Assembly (NCBI GenBank): GCA_963204835.1
Contig: CAUJHJ010000040.1
Location: 1-64,000, forward strand
Direction of reading: 5' to 3'
Source: Pseudomonadota bacterium
GTDB lineage: Bacteria > Pseudomonadota > Gammaproteobacteria > Steroidobacterales > Steroidobacteraceae
Length of the DNA: 64,000 nucleotides
The notes beneath the pieces were generated by a model. That model did not search any database and was not told the DNA's origin. It was given only the letters and a program-made list of their open reading frames with translations. Position numbers and translations under genes: made by a program. Below, in pieces: positions 50,645 to 60,499 of this stretch (within the stretch, counting starts at the first letter, position 1; the number at the start of each line of letters is the position of its first letter).

Positions 50645-51067
50645 ATGAAGATCGCGTACCTGTTGTTGCTCCTGCTCGGCGGGGCGATCGCGCTCGCGCG
50701 CATCTGGATCAGCATCAAGAAGGCGCGCGACCTGCCTGCTCATAGCTGGGACGCGAAGCTGATCGAGAAGCTGCGCGCGTCGGGCTCGGATCCCTTCCAG
50801 CCGCACGACGTGGTGTTCTTCTTCGGCCTGCCGAACGAGGGCGCCGCGCAGCGGGTGGTCGAGCGCCTCGTGCGCGACGGCTACGCCGCCGAGTACAAGC
50901 ACGTGCCGGACCAGGCGGAGCTGAGCTACGCAGTGCACGCGCAGCGCTCGATCCGCCTGTCCGTGTCCGACATGCAGGAGACGAGCCGCAAGTTCAACGA
51001 CATGGCCGCCGAGTTCCACGGCCGCTATGACGGCTGGGCGGCGGCCCACAACAAGCGGCCGGAGTAG
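50645..51067 (+). CDS. RraB-like ribonuclease E inhibitor domain protein with membrane anchor
   Basis: A 140-residue protein: an N-terminal transmembrane helix (IAYLLLLLLGGAIALARIW) followed by a domain with the RraB pattern, PHDVVFFFGLPNEGAAQRVVERLVRDGY and a late SDMQETSRKFNDMAAEFHGRYDGW. RraB binds RNase E and lowers mRNA decay; a membrane-tethered version would place it near the RNA degradosome, which is membrane associated. The assignment relies on the pattern and is moderately secure. The ATG at 50645 comes 17 bases after the ECH stop. Confidence 0.72.
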   Translation: MKIAYLLLLLLGGAIALARIWISIKKARDLPAHSWDAKLIEKLRASGSDPFQPHDVVFFFGLPNEGAAQRVVERLVRDGYAAEYKHVPDQAELSYAVHAQRSIRLSVSDMQETSRKFNDMAAEFHGRYDGWAAAHNKRPE

Positions 51068-51074
51068 GCAGGAA

Positions 51075-51146
51075 GCCAGCAGCGGGCTGCTGGCAGCTTG
51101 CAGCTGACAGCCAGAAGACGTTGGCTACGCCTCTGGCTGCCAGCTG
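51075..51146. repeat. Tandem stem-loops after the RraB-like gene
   Basis: Two stems stand side by side. The first, GCCAGCAGC/GCTGCTGGC (51075-51094), has 9-bp perfect arms and a two-base centre. The second, CAGCTGACAGCCAGA/TCTGGCTGCCAGCTG (51101-51146), has 15-bp arms with one mismatch and a 16-base loop. They share the words CAGC and GCCAG, suggesting a REP-like family or a bidirectional terminator between the convergent RraB and TonB receptor genes. Confidence 0.6.
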
Positions 51147-51170
51147 TTCGCCGTCAACTCTTCGCTTGCT

Positions 51171-53804
51171 TCAGAACGTATACGTCGCCCGGAAGTTCCA
51201 GAACCGGCCACGCGGGTTGTGCAGGTTCTGCACGTACCCGTAGAGGTCGGCGTCGCCGTCGCCGATCGCGAACGGCGGCTTCTCGTCGAGCGCGTTGTCC
51301 ACGCCCAGCAGCAGCTTCAGGTGCTCGAGCGCCGTGTAGCGGAACTGCAGGTTCAGCGTCGTGAAGGCGCCCACGTCGCGGGTCTTCACGGTGTCGTAGT
51401 CGAGCACGCCGTCGAAGTCGTTGTCGGGCTTGTCCTGGAACGGCCCGATGTAGTTGATCGCGGCGTAGACGCCCCACTGGTCGTTGCCCCAGTCGCCCGT
51501 CAGCGTGGCGCGATCCTCGGGGTATTCGTATTCGCCCTCGAGCGGACGGGTCACGAAGGCCGTGCCGGCCGAGTTCAGCTCGACCTTCTCGAACTTCAGC
51601 AGGCGGGTGTAGCTGAGCCCCGCAGTGAGCGTACCGGCACCGAGATCGGTGCTGAAGTGGCCGCCGAGATCGAGGCCGCTCGCGGTCTGCTCGCCGATGT
51701 TCAGGAAGCCGCTGTTGATCGACTGCAGCGTGCCGAGCGTCTGTCCGGGCAGCGGGGCGCTGCGTACGCACACGGTGCTCGCCTGGGTGCCGCAGTTGTT
51801 CAGGTAGATGAAGCCGAACGGGGCTTCCTCGATCTTGTGCTCCTGCTTGATGTCCCAGTAGTCGAGCGAGAGCTCGAGCGACGCGGACGGCTTCCAGGCC
51901 ACGCCGAAGTTGTACGACTCGGATTCCTCGGCCTTGAGGTTGGGGTTGCCCGAGAAGATGATGTTGTAGTCGAGCGGGATGCAGGCGCCTGGCACGCCAG
52001 CCGTGCAGCCGTAGGTATCGATGAAGAACTGCGACTCCTGCGACGGCCCGAGGCCGATCTGCGCAAGCGAGGGCGCGCGGAAACCGGTACCCCAGGACGC
52101 GCGGAACGCGAGCGACTCGATCGGCGCCCAGCGCAGCGCGACTTTCGGGTTGGTGGTGTTGCCGAAGTCGCTGTAGTCGTCGTAGCGGCCGGCCAGCGAC
52201 AGCTCGAGGCCCGTGAACAGCGGTACGGCGAGCTCGACATAGGCCGCCCAGCTGTCGCGCGAACCCGCGGCGCTCACCGCCTCGGTGCCGAAGATCAGGC
52301 CGCGCTGGAACTGGTCGTCCGGCACGTCCTTCACGCTCTCGTCGCGATATTCGACGCCCGCCGCCATGCGCACCTTGCCGGCCGGCATGTCGAACAGGTC
52401 GCCGGTGATCTGGCCGTCGTACATCGTGAGCTCGGCCTTGCCACGGCGCACGAGGCTGGTCGTGATCGCATTGATCACCGACTGCGGGTTCTGCACGCCG
52501 CCGAACGGGTTGTACCGGCCGGCATTGATCTCCGCCTGCAGGAAGTCCGTGCGCACCCAGCCCATCGAGCGATCGCCGGACTGCTCGGACTTGCTGCGCG
52601 CGCGCTGTGCCGCAACCTCCCAGTCCCAGTTGTTGCCGAACTTGCCGCGCAGGCCGACGACGGCCCGCAGGTTGTCGGACTCGATGTCCCACTGGCGTGG
52701 ACCGGCGTCCACCGTGCGATAGCGCCCGATCTGGATGCTGGTCGCGCCCGGGAACGGATTGTTGGGATGGGTCACCGGTACGGTCAGGTTCGCGGATTCG
52801 TCGAGCGGGGTCGGCGCGCCCTGCGCGAACGAGTTGTTGTGCTGCACGCCGATCTCGGTGAAGAGCTCGACCCCGGCGCCCAGGGCCTGGTGGCCGAGGA
52901 GCATGAGGCCGGTACGCTCGGCCTTCGGGATCAGGAGGTTCCAGGGACCGAAGTCGTAGAGGCAGGTTTGGCCCGCGATGCTGCCCGTCGGGCAGGCCGG
53001 ATCGCGCGTCGTCACGCCGTTCACGATGAACCGGCCGGGATAGCCGCGCGAGGAGCGGAAGTCCTCGCCGCCGCGGGCCGACTGGTTCGCGGTGCCGAGC
53101 GAGCCGCGGTCCTTGTTCGCGAGCGTCGTGTTCTTGAAGTAGTCGAAGATCAGCGTGAGGTTCGAGTCGTCGTCGCCGATGCCCCAGATCGCCGACGCCG
53201 TGGTCTCGTCGTAGGGACCGCTCGTGACGCTGCCGTAGCCGCCCGAGAGTTGCAGGCCCTCGTAGTCCTTGCGCAGGATGATGTTGATCACGCCGGCGAC
53301 GGCGTCGGAGCCGTACAGCGCCGAGGCACCGTCCTTCAGGACTTCGACGCGCTCGATCGCGGCGACCGGGATCGAGTTGATGTCGACGAAGTTCGTCGTG
53401 ATGTTCTCGGCGAAGGCGCTGATCGCGACCCGGCGGCCGTTCACCAGCACGAGCGTGGCGTCGGCGCCGAGGCCGCGCAGGCTGATCGAGGCCGCGCCGT
53501 TGGCGGTCGAGTCCTGGTTGTTGCCGCGGGTGGAGAATGCGCCGGCGCCGTTCGCCGGCAGCTTCTCCATTAGCTGTTGCAGGTTGCTATAGCCCGATTT
53601 CTCGATGTCTTCACGGCTCACCGTGACGACCGGCGAGGGGTTCTCGAAATCCGAGCCGCGCGCGATGCGCGATCCGGTGACGACGACCTCCTCGTTGCCC
53701 TCGCCCTGGGCATAGCCCGTGGAGACTGTCGCGAGCGCTGCGAGCGCAAGCAGGCCGCCACGGGCGCAGGTGCCCGCACGCGACCGCGAGTGAATGGTAC
53801 TCAT
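51171..53804 (-). CDS. TonB-dependent receptor (large, iron/complex type)
   Basis: An 877-residue outer-membrane receptor with a signal peptide ending STGYAQ, TonB box EEVVVTGSRIARG, plug signatures SISLRGLGADATLVLVNGRR, VEVLKDGASALYGSDAVAGVINII, and a long barrel. Two cysteine pairs lie in extracellular-loop positions (DPACPTGSIAGQTCLY and YGCTAGVPGACIPL), and a third in NNCGTQASTVCV. The C-terminus NLHNPRGRFWNFRATYTF is typical of the TonB receptor subgroup found in oligotrophic Caulobacter and Xanthomonas relatives. The ligand is unknown. AGGGGAG precedes the ATG. It follows gpmA after 156 bp and likely has its own promoter. Confidence 0.93.
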   Translation of the reverse strand: MSTIHSRSRAGTCARGGLLALAALATVSTGYAQGEGNEEVVVTGSRIARGSDFENPSPVVTVSREDIEKSGYSNLQQLMEKLPANGAGAFSTRGNNQDSTANGAASISLRGLGADATLVLVNGRRVAISAFAENITTNFVDINSIPVAAIERVEVLKDGASALYGSDAVAGVINIILRKDYEGLQLSGGYGSVTSGPYDETTASAIWGIGDDDSNLTLIFDYFKNTTLANKDRGSLGTANQSARGGEDFRSSRGYPGRFIVNGVTTRDPACPTGSIAGQTCLYDFGPWNLLIPKAERTGLMLLGHQALGAGVELFTEIGVQHNNSFAQGAPTPLDESANLTVPVTHPNNPFPGATSIQIGRYRTVDAGPRQWDIESDNLRAVVGLRGKFGNNWDWEVAAQRARSKSEQSGDRSMGWVRTDFLQAEINAGRYNPFGGVQNPQSVINAITTSLVRRGKAELTMYDGQITGDLFDMPAGKVRMAAGVEYRDESVKDVPDDQFQRGLIFGTEAVSAAGSRDSWAAYVELAVPLFTGLELSLAGRYDDYSDFGNTTNPKVALRWAPIESLAFRASWGTGFRAPSLAQIGLGPSQESQFFIDTYGCTAGVPGACIPLDYNIIFSGNPNLKAEESESYNFGVAWKPSASLELSLDYWDIKQEHKIEEAPFGFIYLNNCGTQASTVCVRSAPLPGQTLGTLQSINSGFLNIGEQTASGLDLGGHFSTDLGAGTLTAGLSYTRLLKFEKVELNSAGTAFVTRPLEGEYEYPEDRATLTGDWGNDQWGVYAAINYIGPFQDKPDNDFDGVLDYDTVKTRDVGAFTTLNLQFRYTALEHLKLLLGVDNALDEKPPFAIGDGDADLYGYVQNLHNPRGRFWNFRATYTF

Positions 53805-53960
53805 CCGTGAAACACTCCCCTGATGGTTGTATGGCCCAGTTGTTGGGGCCTGACAACATCTTCTTCCTTCGCCCGACCCGTGTCAAAGGCGCCCAGGAAG
53901 CGGGACAAATCGGGCTACATGCCAGATCCCGCGATGCAGGTGTTGCAGAAAAGCATCAAT

Positions 53961-54713
53961 TCAGGCGCGGGCTGACGCCTGCCGCTTCACGGCGTCCGCC
54001 GCGGCCGCGATCGCGGCGGCATCACCCAGGTAGCGGCTCGCCACCGGGCGCAGCGCAGCGTCGAACTCGTAGACGCGCGGCACGCCGGTCGGGATGTTCA
54101 GTTCCACGATGTCCGCTTCCGATACATCGTCGAGCATCTTCACCATCGCCCGCAGGCTGTTGCCGTGCGCGACAACGGCGACGTTGCGGCCGCCGCGCAG
54201 CGCCGGGGCAATGCGCTCGTTCCAGACGGGCAGCACGCGCGCGAGCGTGTCCTTCAGTGACTCCGTCGCGGGCAACAGGGCGGGATCGACCCCCGCGTAG
54301 CGTGGATCGAAGCGCGGATGGCGCGGATCGTCGGCGGCGAGCGGCGGCGGCGGGATATCGTAGCTGCGGCGCCAGACCTTCACTTGCGCCTCGCCATGCT
54401 TCTCGACCGTCTGCGCCTTGTCGAGGCCCTGCAGGGAGCCATAGTGGCGCTCGTTCAGGCGCCAGTTGCGCTCGACCGGCACCCACATGCGGTCCGTCTC
54501 GTCGAGGATGTACCAGAGCGTGCGAATCGCACGCTTCAGCACCGAAGTGAACGCGAGGTCGATGGCGACGCCGGCGCGGCGGATCTCGATGCCCGCCTGC
54601 TTCGCTTCCGCGCGACCTTGCTCGGTCAGGTCGACATCGGTCCAGCCGGTGAAGAGATTCTCGAGGTTCCAGGTGCTCTGGCCATGGCGGACGAGGATCA
54701 GGGTACCGGGCAT
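53961..54713 (-). CDS. gpmA: 2,3-bisphosphoglycerate-dependent phosphoglycerate mutase
   Basis: A 250-residue histidine phosphatase-fold enzyme interconverting 3- and 2-phosphoglycerate. The phosphohistidine motif is [18 protein letters not shown]; other active-site parts are [15 protein letters not shown] and [15 protein letters not shown], and the insertion [17 protein letters not shown] is that of dPGM/GpmA proteins rather than of phosphatases. The ATG at 54713 ([11 protein letters not shown]) is used; the long upstream frame is a shadow of the glycosyltransferase gene. The 3' tail ends Ala-rich. Confidence 0.95.
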   Translation of the reverse strand: MPGTLILVRHGQSTWNLENLFTGWTDVDLTEQGRAEAKQAGIEIRRAGVAIDLAFTSVLKRAIRTLWYILDETDRMWVPVERNWRLNERHYGSLQGLDKAQTVEKHGEAQVKVWRRSYDIPPPPLAADDPRHPRFDPRYAGVDPALLPATESLKDTLARVLPVWNERIAPALRGGRNVAVVAHGNSLRAMVKMLDDVSEADIVELNIPTGVPRVYEFDAALRPVASRYLGDAAAIAAAADAVKRQASARA

Positions 54714-54751
54714 CGAACACTCCAGCGGCGGTGGGCGGGGGAGCGCGCAGC

Positions 54752-55576
54752 TTACAGCCAGACGGCCGTGTTTGCAGGGTGCGCATCGAGCCCGTGGGCG
54801 CAGCGCGTGGCGCCGCTCGCGAGCGTCGCGGCCAGCCGCGCTTCGTTCGCCGTGCGCCGGTCGCGCCCGGCGGGCGCGTGGTGCAAATGCCAGGCAATGC
54901 CGCCGAACAGCAGCGTGCGGCGGTGGCGGCCGAGATGGCCGAGGCGCGCGACGAGTTCCTTGTCCTCGGGGCCCCAGCCGATGAAGGCCTCGTCGAAACC
55001 GTTCACGGCCACGAGGTCCGCGCGCCAGGCCGCAAGATTGCAGCTCTTCACCGCGACGAAATGGTTCGCGAGCCGCGCGCAGGCACGCGCGAGCGGCGTG
55101 CAGTGCAGTCCGTATGGCCGGCGCAGGCTGAAGGCGCCGCGCGGCGCGTTTGCCAGGGTGGCCGGCGCATGCCCGGGCGCCGCCGCGAGCGCGGCCCGGG
55201 TCGCCGCCGCATCGAGCGGGATCCGCATGCCCTGCACGAAGGCGCCGGCGCGCGCCGCCGCCGCGTGATCGGCCACGAAAGCGGGATGCAGCAGCATGTC
55301 GCCGTCGACGAAGAGCAGGTATTCGCAACGACTCGCCACGATCGCGAGGTTGCGCAGGCGCGCGGCGCGAAAGCCCGCATGCTCCTGGCGGACATACGCG
55401 ACCGGCGCCCCGGTGCGGCCGGCGAAGCGGGCCACCGCCTCGCGGGTGGCGGGGCCGGAGCCGTCGTCGGCGACCAGGACCTCATCGGGCGCCCGCCGCT
55501 GCGCCGCCACGGTGGCGAGCACCGCGGCGAGCGCGTCGGGCCGCTCGTACGTCGTTACGACGAGCGCGATGCGCAT
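54752..55576 (-). CDS. Family 2 glycosyltransferase
   Basis: A 274-residue GT-A fold enzyme. The nucleotide-sugar site includes [19 protein letters not shown] and the metal-binding [11 protein letters not shown] (DxD); the acceptor loop is [22 protein letters not shown], the ED..E motif common to GT2 enzymes with a C-terminal galactosyltransferase-like domain. It probably adds a sugar to lipopolysaccharide or a surface polymer (inference). It lies between GDH and gpmA, six bases from the GDH stop, suggesting transcriptional read-through. Confidence 0.88.
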   Translation of the reverse strand: MRIALVVTTYERPDALAAVLATVAAQRRAPDEVLVADDGSGPATREAVARFAGRTGAPVAYVRQEHAGFRAARLRNLAIVASRCEYLLFVDGDMLLHPAFVADHAAAARAGAFVQGMRIPLDAAATRAALAAAPGHAPATLANAPRGAFSLRRPYGLHCTPLARACARLANHFVAVKSCNLAAWRADLVAVNGFDEAFIGWGPEDKELVARLGHLGRHRRTLLFGGIAWHLHHAPAGRDRRTANEARLAATLASGATRCAHGLDAHPANTAVWL

Positions 55577-55582
55577 CAGCCG

Positions 55583-58500
55583 CTAGGCATCGGCCAGCTT
55601 GCGGATCGCCTCGACCCCGACCGACAGCGTGGCGAAGTCCGGCCGATCCGTGGCACGCATGTCGGTGAGCATGCGGGCCCACTGCGCATGGTCGTCGCCC
55701 TTCGCGGCGATCCAGGCCGTGATCGGATCGCGCGCCGCGTCGCGTCGCCCCGACGCACCGAGGACCTGCGCCGTGAGCTTGCGGTGTGCCCGCGCTGCGC
55801 TGCTGCGCAGGGCCGAGCGGGCGCTCGCCTGCCAGGGGCCGGACACGCCGAGGCTGCCGATCTGCGTGCGGATCCAGTCGAGGCCGGTGGCCGCGCCGAT
55901 CGCGTAGTACGTGCGCGCGGCATCGCGCACCGAAATCCGGTGCTCCGCCGCGAGCTCGACGAAATCGAATGCCGGTTCCATCGACTCGAGCACGCCGATG
56001 CGCTCGGCGAGCGCCGGCGGCAGGCCCGCCTTGTGCAGCTGCGCGATGCGCTCCGCATTGTGCTCGACGACGAGGCCGGTCGCGATCTCCTGCACGGCCG
56101 CGCCGATCTCGCGCACGCCGGGGCGGAACTCCGCCACGGTACGCTCGACGTGCAGGTTGCGCCGGCGATTGGCGAGTAGCCAGTAGCTCAGGTGCCGCAG
56201 GCTGCGGGCGGTCTGGTCGTAGGCGAGGTACTGGGCGTTCGCGGGCACCTTGCTGCCGAGGGCCTCGATGGCGCTCCAGGTGTCGCGCATCGCGAAGCTC
56301 TCCCGCGCGATCGTGTAGGCGCGGGCGATCTGCCCGATCGACGCGCCGGTCTCCTCGCTCGCGCGCCACGCGAAGACGGGGCCCATGCGATTGACGAGGC
56401 TGTTGGTCGTGGCGGTGACGATGATCTCGCGCCGCAGGCGATGATGGTCGATGTCCGCCGCGAACCGCTTGCGCAGCGCTTCCGGGAAGTAGCGGCGCAG
56501 CTCCTCCGAAAGGTAGGGGTCTTCCGGCACGTCGGATTCGATCAACTCGCCCGATAGCCAGATCTTGCTGTAGGCGAGCACGACGGCGAGCTCGGGGCGG
56601 GTGAGGCCGGCGCCGCGCTTGGCGCGCTCGACGAACTCGTCTTCGCCGGGCAGGAACTCGATCGCGCGGTCGAGGTCGCCGGCCCGCTCGAGCGAGCGGA
56701 TGAGGCCCCGGTATTCGCTGAGGCGGGCCGCCGCATTGAGCTCGAGCGTCGACAGCGCCTGGCTCTGCAGGAAGTTGTTGCGCAGGACCAGCGCACTGAT
56801 GTCGGGGGTCATGCGCGCCAGCAGCTTGTTGCGGGCGGGTCGCGCGAGGCGGCCGGCGCGCTCGGGGCGCGACAAAAGGATCTTGATGTTCACCTCGAGG
56901 TCCGAGGTGTTGACGCCCGCCGAGTTGTCGATGAAGTCGGTGTTGATGCGCCCGCCGGTCATCGCGTACTCGATGCGGCCGCGTTGCGTGCAGCCGAGGT
57001 TGCCGCCCTCGCCGACGACGCGCGCGCAGAGCTCGCGGCCGTCGACGCGCACGCCATCATTGCTGCGATCGCCGACTTCCGCGTGCCGCTCGGTGGACGC
57101 CTTGACGTAGGTGCCGATGCCGCCGTTCCACAGCAGGTCGACCCTCATGCGCAGGATGGCACGGATCACTTCCTGCGGCGTCGCCGCGCTCGCCTCGACG
57201 CCGAGCACGCGCCGCGCTTCCGGCGAGAGCGGGATCGACTTCACGCTGCGCGGGAAGACGCCGCCACCGCGCGAGATCAGCTTGCGGTCGTAGTCGTCCC
57301 AGGTCGAGCGCGGCAGCCTGAAGAGCCGCTGGCGTTCGACGAAGCCGCGCGCGGCGTCGGGTTCCGGGTCGAGGAAGACGTGCATGTGGTTGAAGGCCGC
57401 GACCAGGCGGATGTGCTTCGAGAGCAGCATGCCGTTGCCGAACACGTCGCCCGCCATGTCGCCGATGCCCGCGACGGTGAAGTCCTGCGACTGCGAGTCG
57501 ATGCCCACCTCGAGCAGGTGGCGCTTGACGCATTCCCAGGCGCCACGCGCGGTGATGCCCATGCCCTTGTGGTCATAGCCCGCCGAACCGCCCGACGCGA
57601 ATGCATCGCCGAGCCAGAAGCCGTACTCGGCCGAAATGGAATTGGCGATGTCGGAGAACGTGGCCGTGCCCTTGTCGGCCGCGACCACGAGGTAGGAGTC
57701 GTCGGCATCGTGCCGCACGACATCCGCGGGCGGCGCGACCTTGCCGCCGACGATGTTGTCGGTGATGTCGAGCAGGCCGCGGATGAAGGTGCGGTAGCTT
57801 TCGATCGCCTCCTTCTGCACCTCGTCGCGCGTGCCGCCCGGCGGCAGCCGCTTCGGCACGAAGCCGCCCTTGGCGCCCGCCGGCACGATCACGGTGTTCT
57901 TGACGTTCTGTGCCTTCATCAGGCCGAGCACTTCGGTGCGGAAGTCCTCGCGCCGGTCGGACCAGCGGATGCCGCCGCGCGCGACCGCGGCCATGCGCAG
58001 GTGCACGCCCTCGACCCGCGGACTGTAGATGAAGATCTCGAACTTCGGCCGCGGCAGCGGCAGGTCCGGGATCTTCGCCGGATCGAGCTTGATCGACACG
58101 TAGTCCTTCGGCAGGCCGGCGGCGGTGCGCTGGTAGAAGTTCGTGCGGCGCGTCGCCCGCATCACCGCGAGGTAGGCGCGCAGGATGCGATCCTCATCGA
58201 GGCTCGTGACGGCCGACAGCGCCGCGCCGATCGCGCGCACGCGCTGCTCCACGCCGCGCGCCCGCGACCGGGCCGCGATCGCGGGATCGAACAGGGCGTG
58301 GAACAGGGCGACCAGTTGCGCGGCGATCGCCGGGTTGCGCGCGAGCGCACGCTCCATGGCCGCCTGGCTGAACGGCACCCCGGTTTGCAGCAGGTACTTG
58401 GCGATCGTGCGCACGGCGACGATGTCGCGCGAGGGCAGGTTCGCGAGCAGCACGAGCCGATTGAAGCCGTCGTTTTCGATCAGGCCGTGCCAGGCGGCAT

Positions 58501-60409
58501 CGACGCCTTCCTTGAAGCGCTCCTCGACCCGCCCGATGTCGATCTCGAGGCCGTCGCGGTGCTCGAGTTCGAAGTCCTGGATCCAGGCCTCGCCGCCTTC
58601 CGGCCATGCGAGCTCGTAGGGGTGTTCGGTGATCACGCGCAGCCCGAAGTTCTCGAGCAGCGGCAACATGTCGGAGATCGGGATCGTGCCGCCCAGCTTG
58701 ACGAACTTCAGGTGCACGCGCGTGGCGACCTGGTCCGCGGGACGGTGCAGGTTCAGGCGCAGGGCAGAGGCGTTCCCGCGCAGCCATTCAAGGTCGGCGA
58801 TGTCCTCGAGCATGTCGCCGGCGGCGACTTCCTGCTGGTAAGCCGCGGGAAAGGCGCGGGTGTAGCGCGACAGCAGCTCGAGCGCCGCGGACTCGTCGTA
58901 GCGGGTCTTGAGCGCGGCGGCCAGCCGGTCGAGCCAGTTGGTTGCGGCGGTGGCGATCTCGCGCTGCATGCGCGGGACATCGACCTTGACGCGCTGTTCG
59001 CGGTCGATGCGCACGACCACATGCACGCGCGCATGGCGCGAATCGGAAATCTGGACCTGCGACTCGAACGCGACGCCGTGGAAGCCGGCCAGCAGGATGC
59101 GTTCGACCTGGTGGCGCACGTCCGTGCTGTAGCGGTCGCGCGGCACGTAGACGAGGCAGGAGTAGAAGCGGCCGTAGGGGTCGCGGCGCGCGAGCAGGCG
59201 CACGGAGCGCCGGTCGTAGAGGTTCACCACCTCGCGCACGATGCGGATCAGGTCGGCGACGCTCGCCTGGAACAGCTCGTCGCGCGGATAGGTCTCGAGC
59301 ACGTTCACGACCGCCTTGGCGTCGTGGCTCTGCGGGGCGAGGCCGAAATGGCCGATCACGCTCTCGACCTTGCGGCGCAGGACCGGGATCGCGCGCGCGC
59401 TGCGGTAGTAGACCGTCGAGGTCCACAGGCCGAGGATGCGATGCTCGCCGTCGACGCGGCCCCGGGCATCGAAGGTCTTCACGCCGACATAGTCGAGGTA
59501 AGTGCCGCGATGCACCGTGGCGAGGGTGTTGGCCTTCGTCAGGATCAGCAATTCCGGGTCGCGTGCGCGCTGGCGCAGTTCGCCGCGCAGGCGCACGGCG
59601 TGCGATCGCCGGCCCCCGTGGCCGTCGCGCAGGATGCCGAGCCCGGAACGGGCCACCGGCACGAGCTTGTCCTCGCCTGCGCCACGCACGAGCCGGTAGC
59701 GGCGATAGCCGAGGAACACGAAGTGCTGCGCTTCCATCCACTCGAGCAGCGCGCGGGCCTCGGAGATCTCGTCGGCTGCGAGGGGTGTCGACTCGGCGAG
59801 GCCCGCCGCGATGGCACGCACGCGATCGCGGGTGGGCGCCCAGTCCTCGACCGCAGCCTGAACATCGACGATCGCCGCGCGGATCTCTTCGGCGAGCTTC
59901 GCGAGCGCCTGCGCATCATCCTGCCGGTCGACCTCGTAGAGCTGCCAGGACTCGGCCCTGGCCTGCGTGTCCTCGCCGCCGGCGATGCCGGTCGCGCGAC
60001 CGCGCGCGTCGCGTCGCACCGGGATCACCGGGTGGATGATCAGGTGCATGGCCAGCTGGTTGCGCGCGAAGACGATGCCGACCGAGTCGACCAGGAACGG
60101 CATGTCGTCGGTGACGACCTGCACGATCGTGTGCGGCGAATGGAAACCGTCGCGCGCCGGGTCGGGGTTGAAGACGCGCACATGCGCGCGGCCCGCCGCG
60201 CGGCTGCGCCCGAGTGCGAGATGGTTCAGCGCGAGGCCGGCCATTTCCGCCGGCTCGCGCCCGCCGAGGTCGGTCTCGGGAACGCCGCGGAAATACGCGC
60301 GGAAGAAACCGCCATCGGCGGTGCGCTGGCGCGCTCCGCGTCCCGCAGGCGCGGCCTTCACGATGCGTTCGATGAGGGTGAGTCGGGCTGCCGGAATGGC
60401 GTCTTTCAC
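55583..60409 (-). CDS. gdhB: NAD-specific glutamate dehydrogenase, 180-kDa class
   Basis: A giant catabolic GDH of about 1608 residues, the L_180 class known from Pseudomonas, Streptomyces and Caulobacter, deaminating L-glutamate to 2-oxoglutarate with NAD+. The N-terminal half carries ACT-like and regulatory segments (DDMPFLVDSVGIVFARNQLAMHL); the catalytic half has RGGIRWSDRREDFRTEVLGL, the lysine site VPAGAKGGFVPKRLPPGG and the NAD-binding GIGDMAGDVFGNGML. The start is GTG at 60409, with AAAGGA upstream; a GTG at 60427 without a Shine-Dalgarno is less likely. A hairpin (60434-60449) lies in the leader. Confidence 0.95.
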   Translation of the reverse strand: MKDAIPAARLTLIERIVKAAPAGRGARQRTADGGFFRAYFRGVPETDLGGREPAEMAGLALNHLALGRSRAAGRAHVRVFNPDPARDGFHSPHTIVQVVTDDMPFLVDSVGIVFARNQLAMHLIIHPVIPVRRDARGRATGIAGGEDTQARAESWQLYEVDRQDDAQALAKLAEEIRAAIVDVQAAVEDWAPTRDRVRAIAAGLAESTPLAADEISEARALLEWMEAQHFVFLGYRRYRLVRGAGEDKLVPVARSGLGILRDGHGGRRSHAVRLRGELRQRARDPELLILTKANTLATVHRGTYLDYVGVKTFDARGRVDGEHRILGLWTSTVYYRSARAIPVLRRKVESVIGHFGLAPQSHDAKAVVNVLETYPRDELFQASVADLIRIVREVVNLYDRRSVRLLARRDPYGRFYSCLVYVPRDRYSTDVRHQVERILLAGFHGVAFESQVQISDSRHARVHVVVRIDREQRVKVDVPRMQREIATAATNWLDRLAAALKTRYDESAALELLSRYTRAFPAAYQQEVAAGDMLEDIADLEWLRGNASALRLNLHRPADQVATRVHLKFVKLGGTIPISDMLPLLENFGLRVITEHPYELAWPEGGEAWIQDFELEHRDGLEIDIGRVEERFKEGVDAAWHGLIENDGFNRLVLLANLPSRDIVAVRTIAKYLLQTGVPFSQAAMERALARNPAIAAQLVALFHALFDPAIAARSRARGVEQRVRAIGAALSAVTSLDEDRILRAYLAVMRATRRTNFYQRTAAGLPKDYVSIKLDPAKIPDLPLPRPKFEIFIYSPRVEGVHLRMAAVARGGIRWSDRREDFRTEVLGLMKAQNVKNTVIVPAGAKGGFVPKRLPPGGTRDEVQKEAIESYRTFIRGLLDITDNIVGGKVAPPADVVRHDADDSYLVVAADKGTATFSDIANSISAEYGFWLGDAFASGGSAGYDHKGMGITARGAWECVKRHLLEVGIDSQSQDFTVAGIGDMAGDVFGNGMLLSKHIRLVAAFNHMHVFLDPEPDAARGFVERQRLFRLPRSTWDDYDRKLISRGGGVFPRSVKSIPLSPEARRVLGVEASAATPQEVIRAILRMRVDLLWNGGIGTYVKASTERHAEVGDRSNDGVRVDGRELCARVVGEGGNLGCTQRGRIEYAMTGGRINTDFIDNSAGVNTSDLEVNIKILLSRPERAGRLARPARNKLLARMTPDISALVLRNNFLQSQALSTLELNAAARLSEYRGLIRSLERAGDLDRAIEFLPGEDEFVERAKRGAGLTRPELAVVLAYSKIWLSGELIESDVPEDPYLSEELRRYFPEALRKRFAADIDHHRLRREIIVTATTNSLVNRMGPVFAWRASEETGASIGQIARAYTIARESFAMRDTWSAIEALGSKVPANAQYLAYDQTARSLRHLSYWLLANRRRNLHVERTVAEFRPGVREIGAAVQEIATGLVVEHNAERIAQLHKAGLPPALAERIGVLESMEPAFDFVELAAEHRISVRDAARTYYAIGAATGLDWIRTQIGSLGVSGPWQASARSALRSSAARAHRKLTAQVLGASGRRDAARDPITAWIAAKGDDHAQWARMLTDMRATDRPDFATLSVGVEAIRKLADA

Positions 60410-60433
60410 GATTGCAGGTCCTTTCACGACACC

Positions 60434-60449
60434 CGCCGCGAACGCGGCG
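60434..60449 (-). other. GC hairpin in the GDH mRNA leader
   Basis: CGCCGC GAAC GCGGCG forms a perfect six-base-pair stem with a tetraloop, located between the likely transcription start (about 60487) and the GDH start codon. It could affect leader stability or translation; no riboswitch class is recognised. Confidence 0.35.
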
Positions 60450-60493
60450 ACATCATGCGTCAGGCTTCAGCGAATTCCTGCGCGCGGCGCGGC

Positions 60494-60499
60494 ATTATA
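60494..60499 (-). promoter_or_regulatory. -10 element of the GDH promoter
   Basis: On the minus strand the sequence reads TATAAT, a perfect -10, overlapping the last bases of the marR gene. Transcription would start near 60487, giving an 80-base leader for the GDH gene. A -35 was not clear. Confidence 0.45.

Noticed and set aside
51219..53573. 784-codon plus-strand frame opposite the large TonB receptor
   Set aside because: Shadow frame with no domain motifs; the minus strand holds a full receptor.
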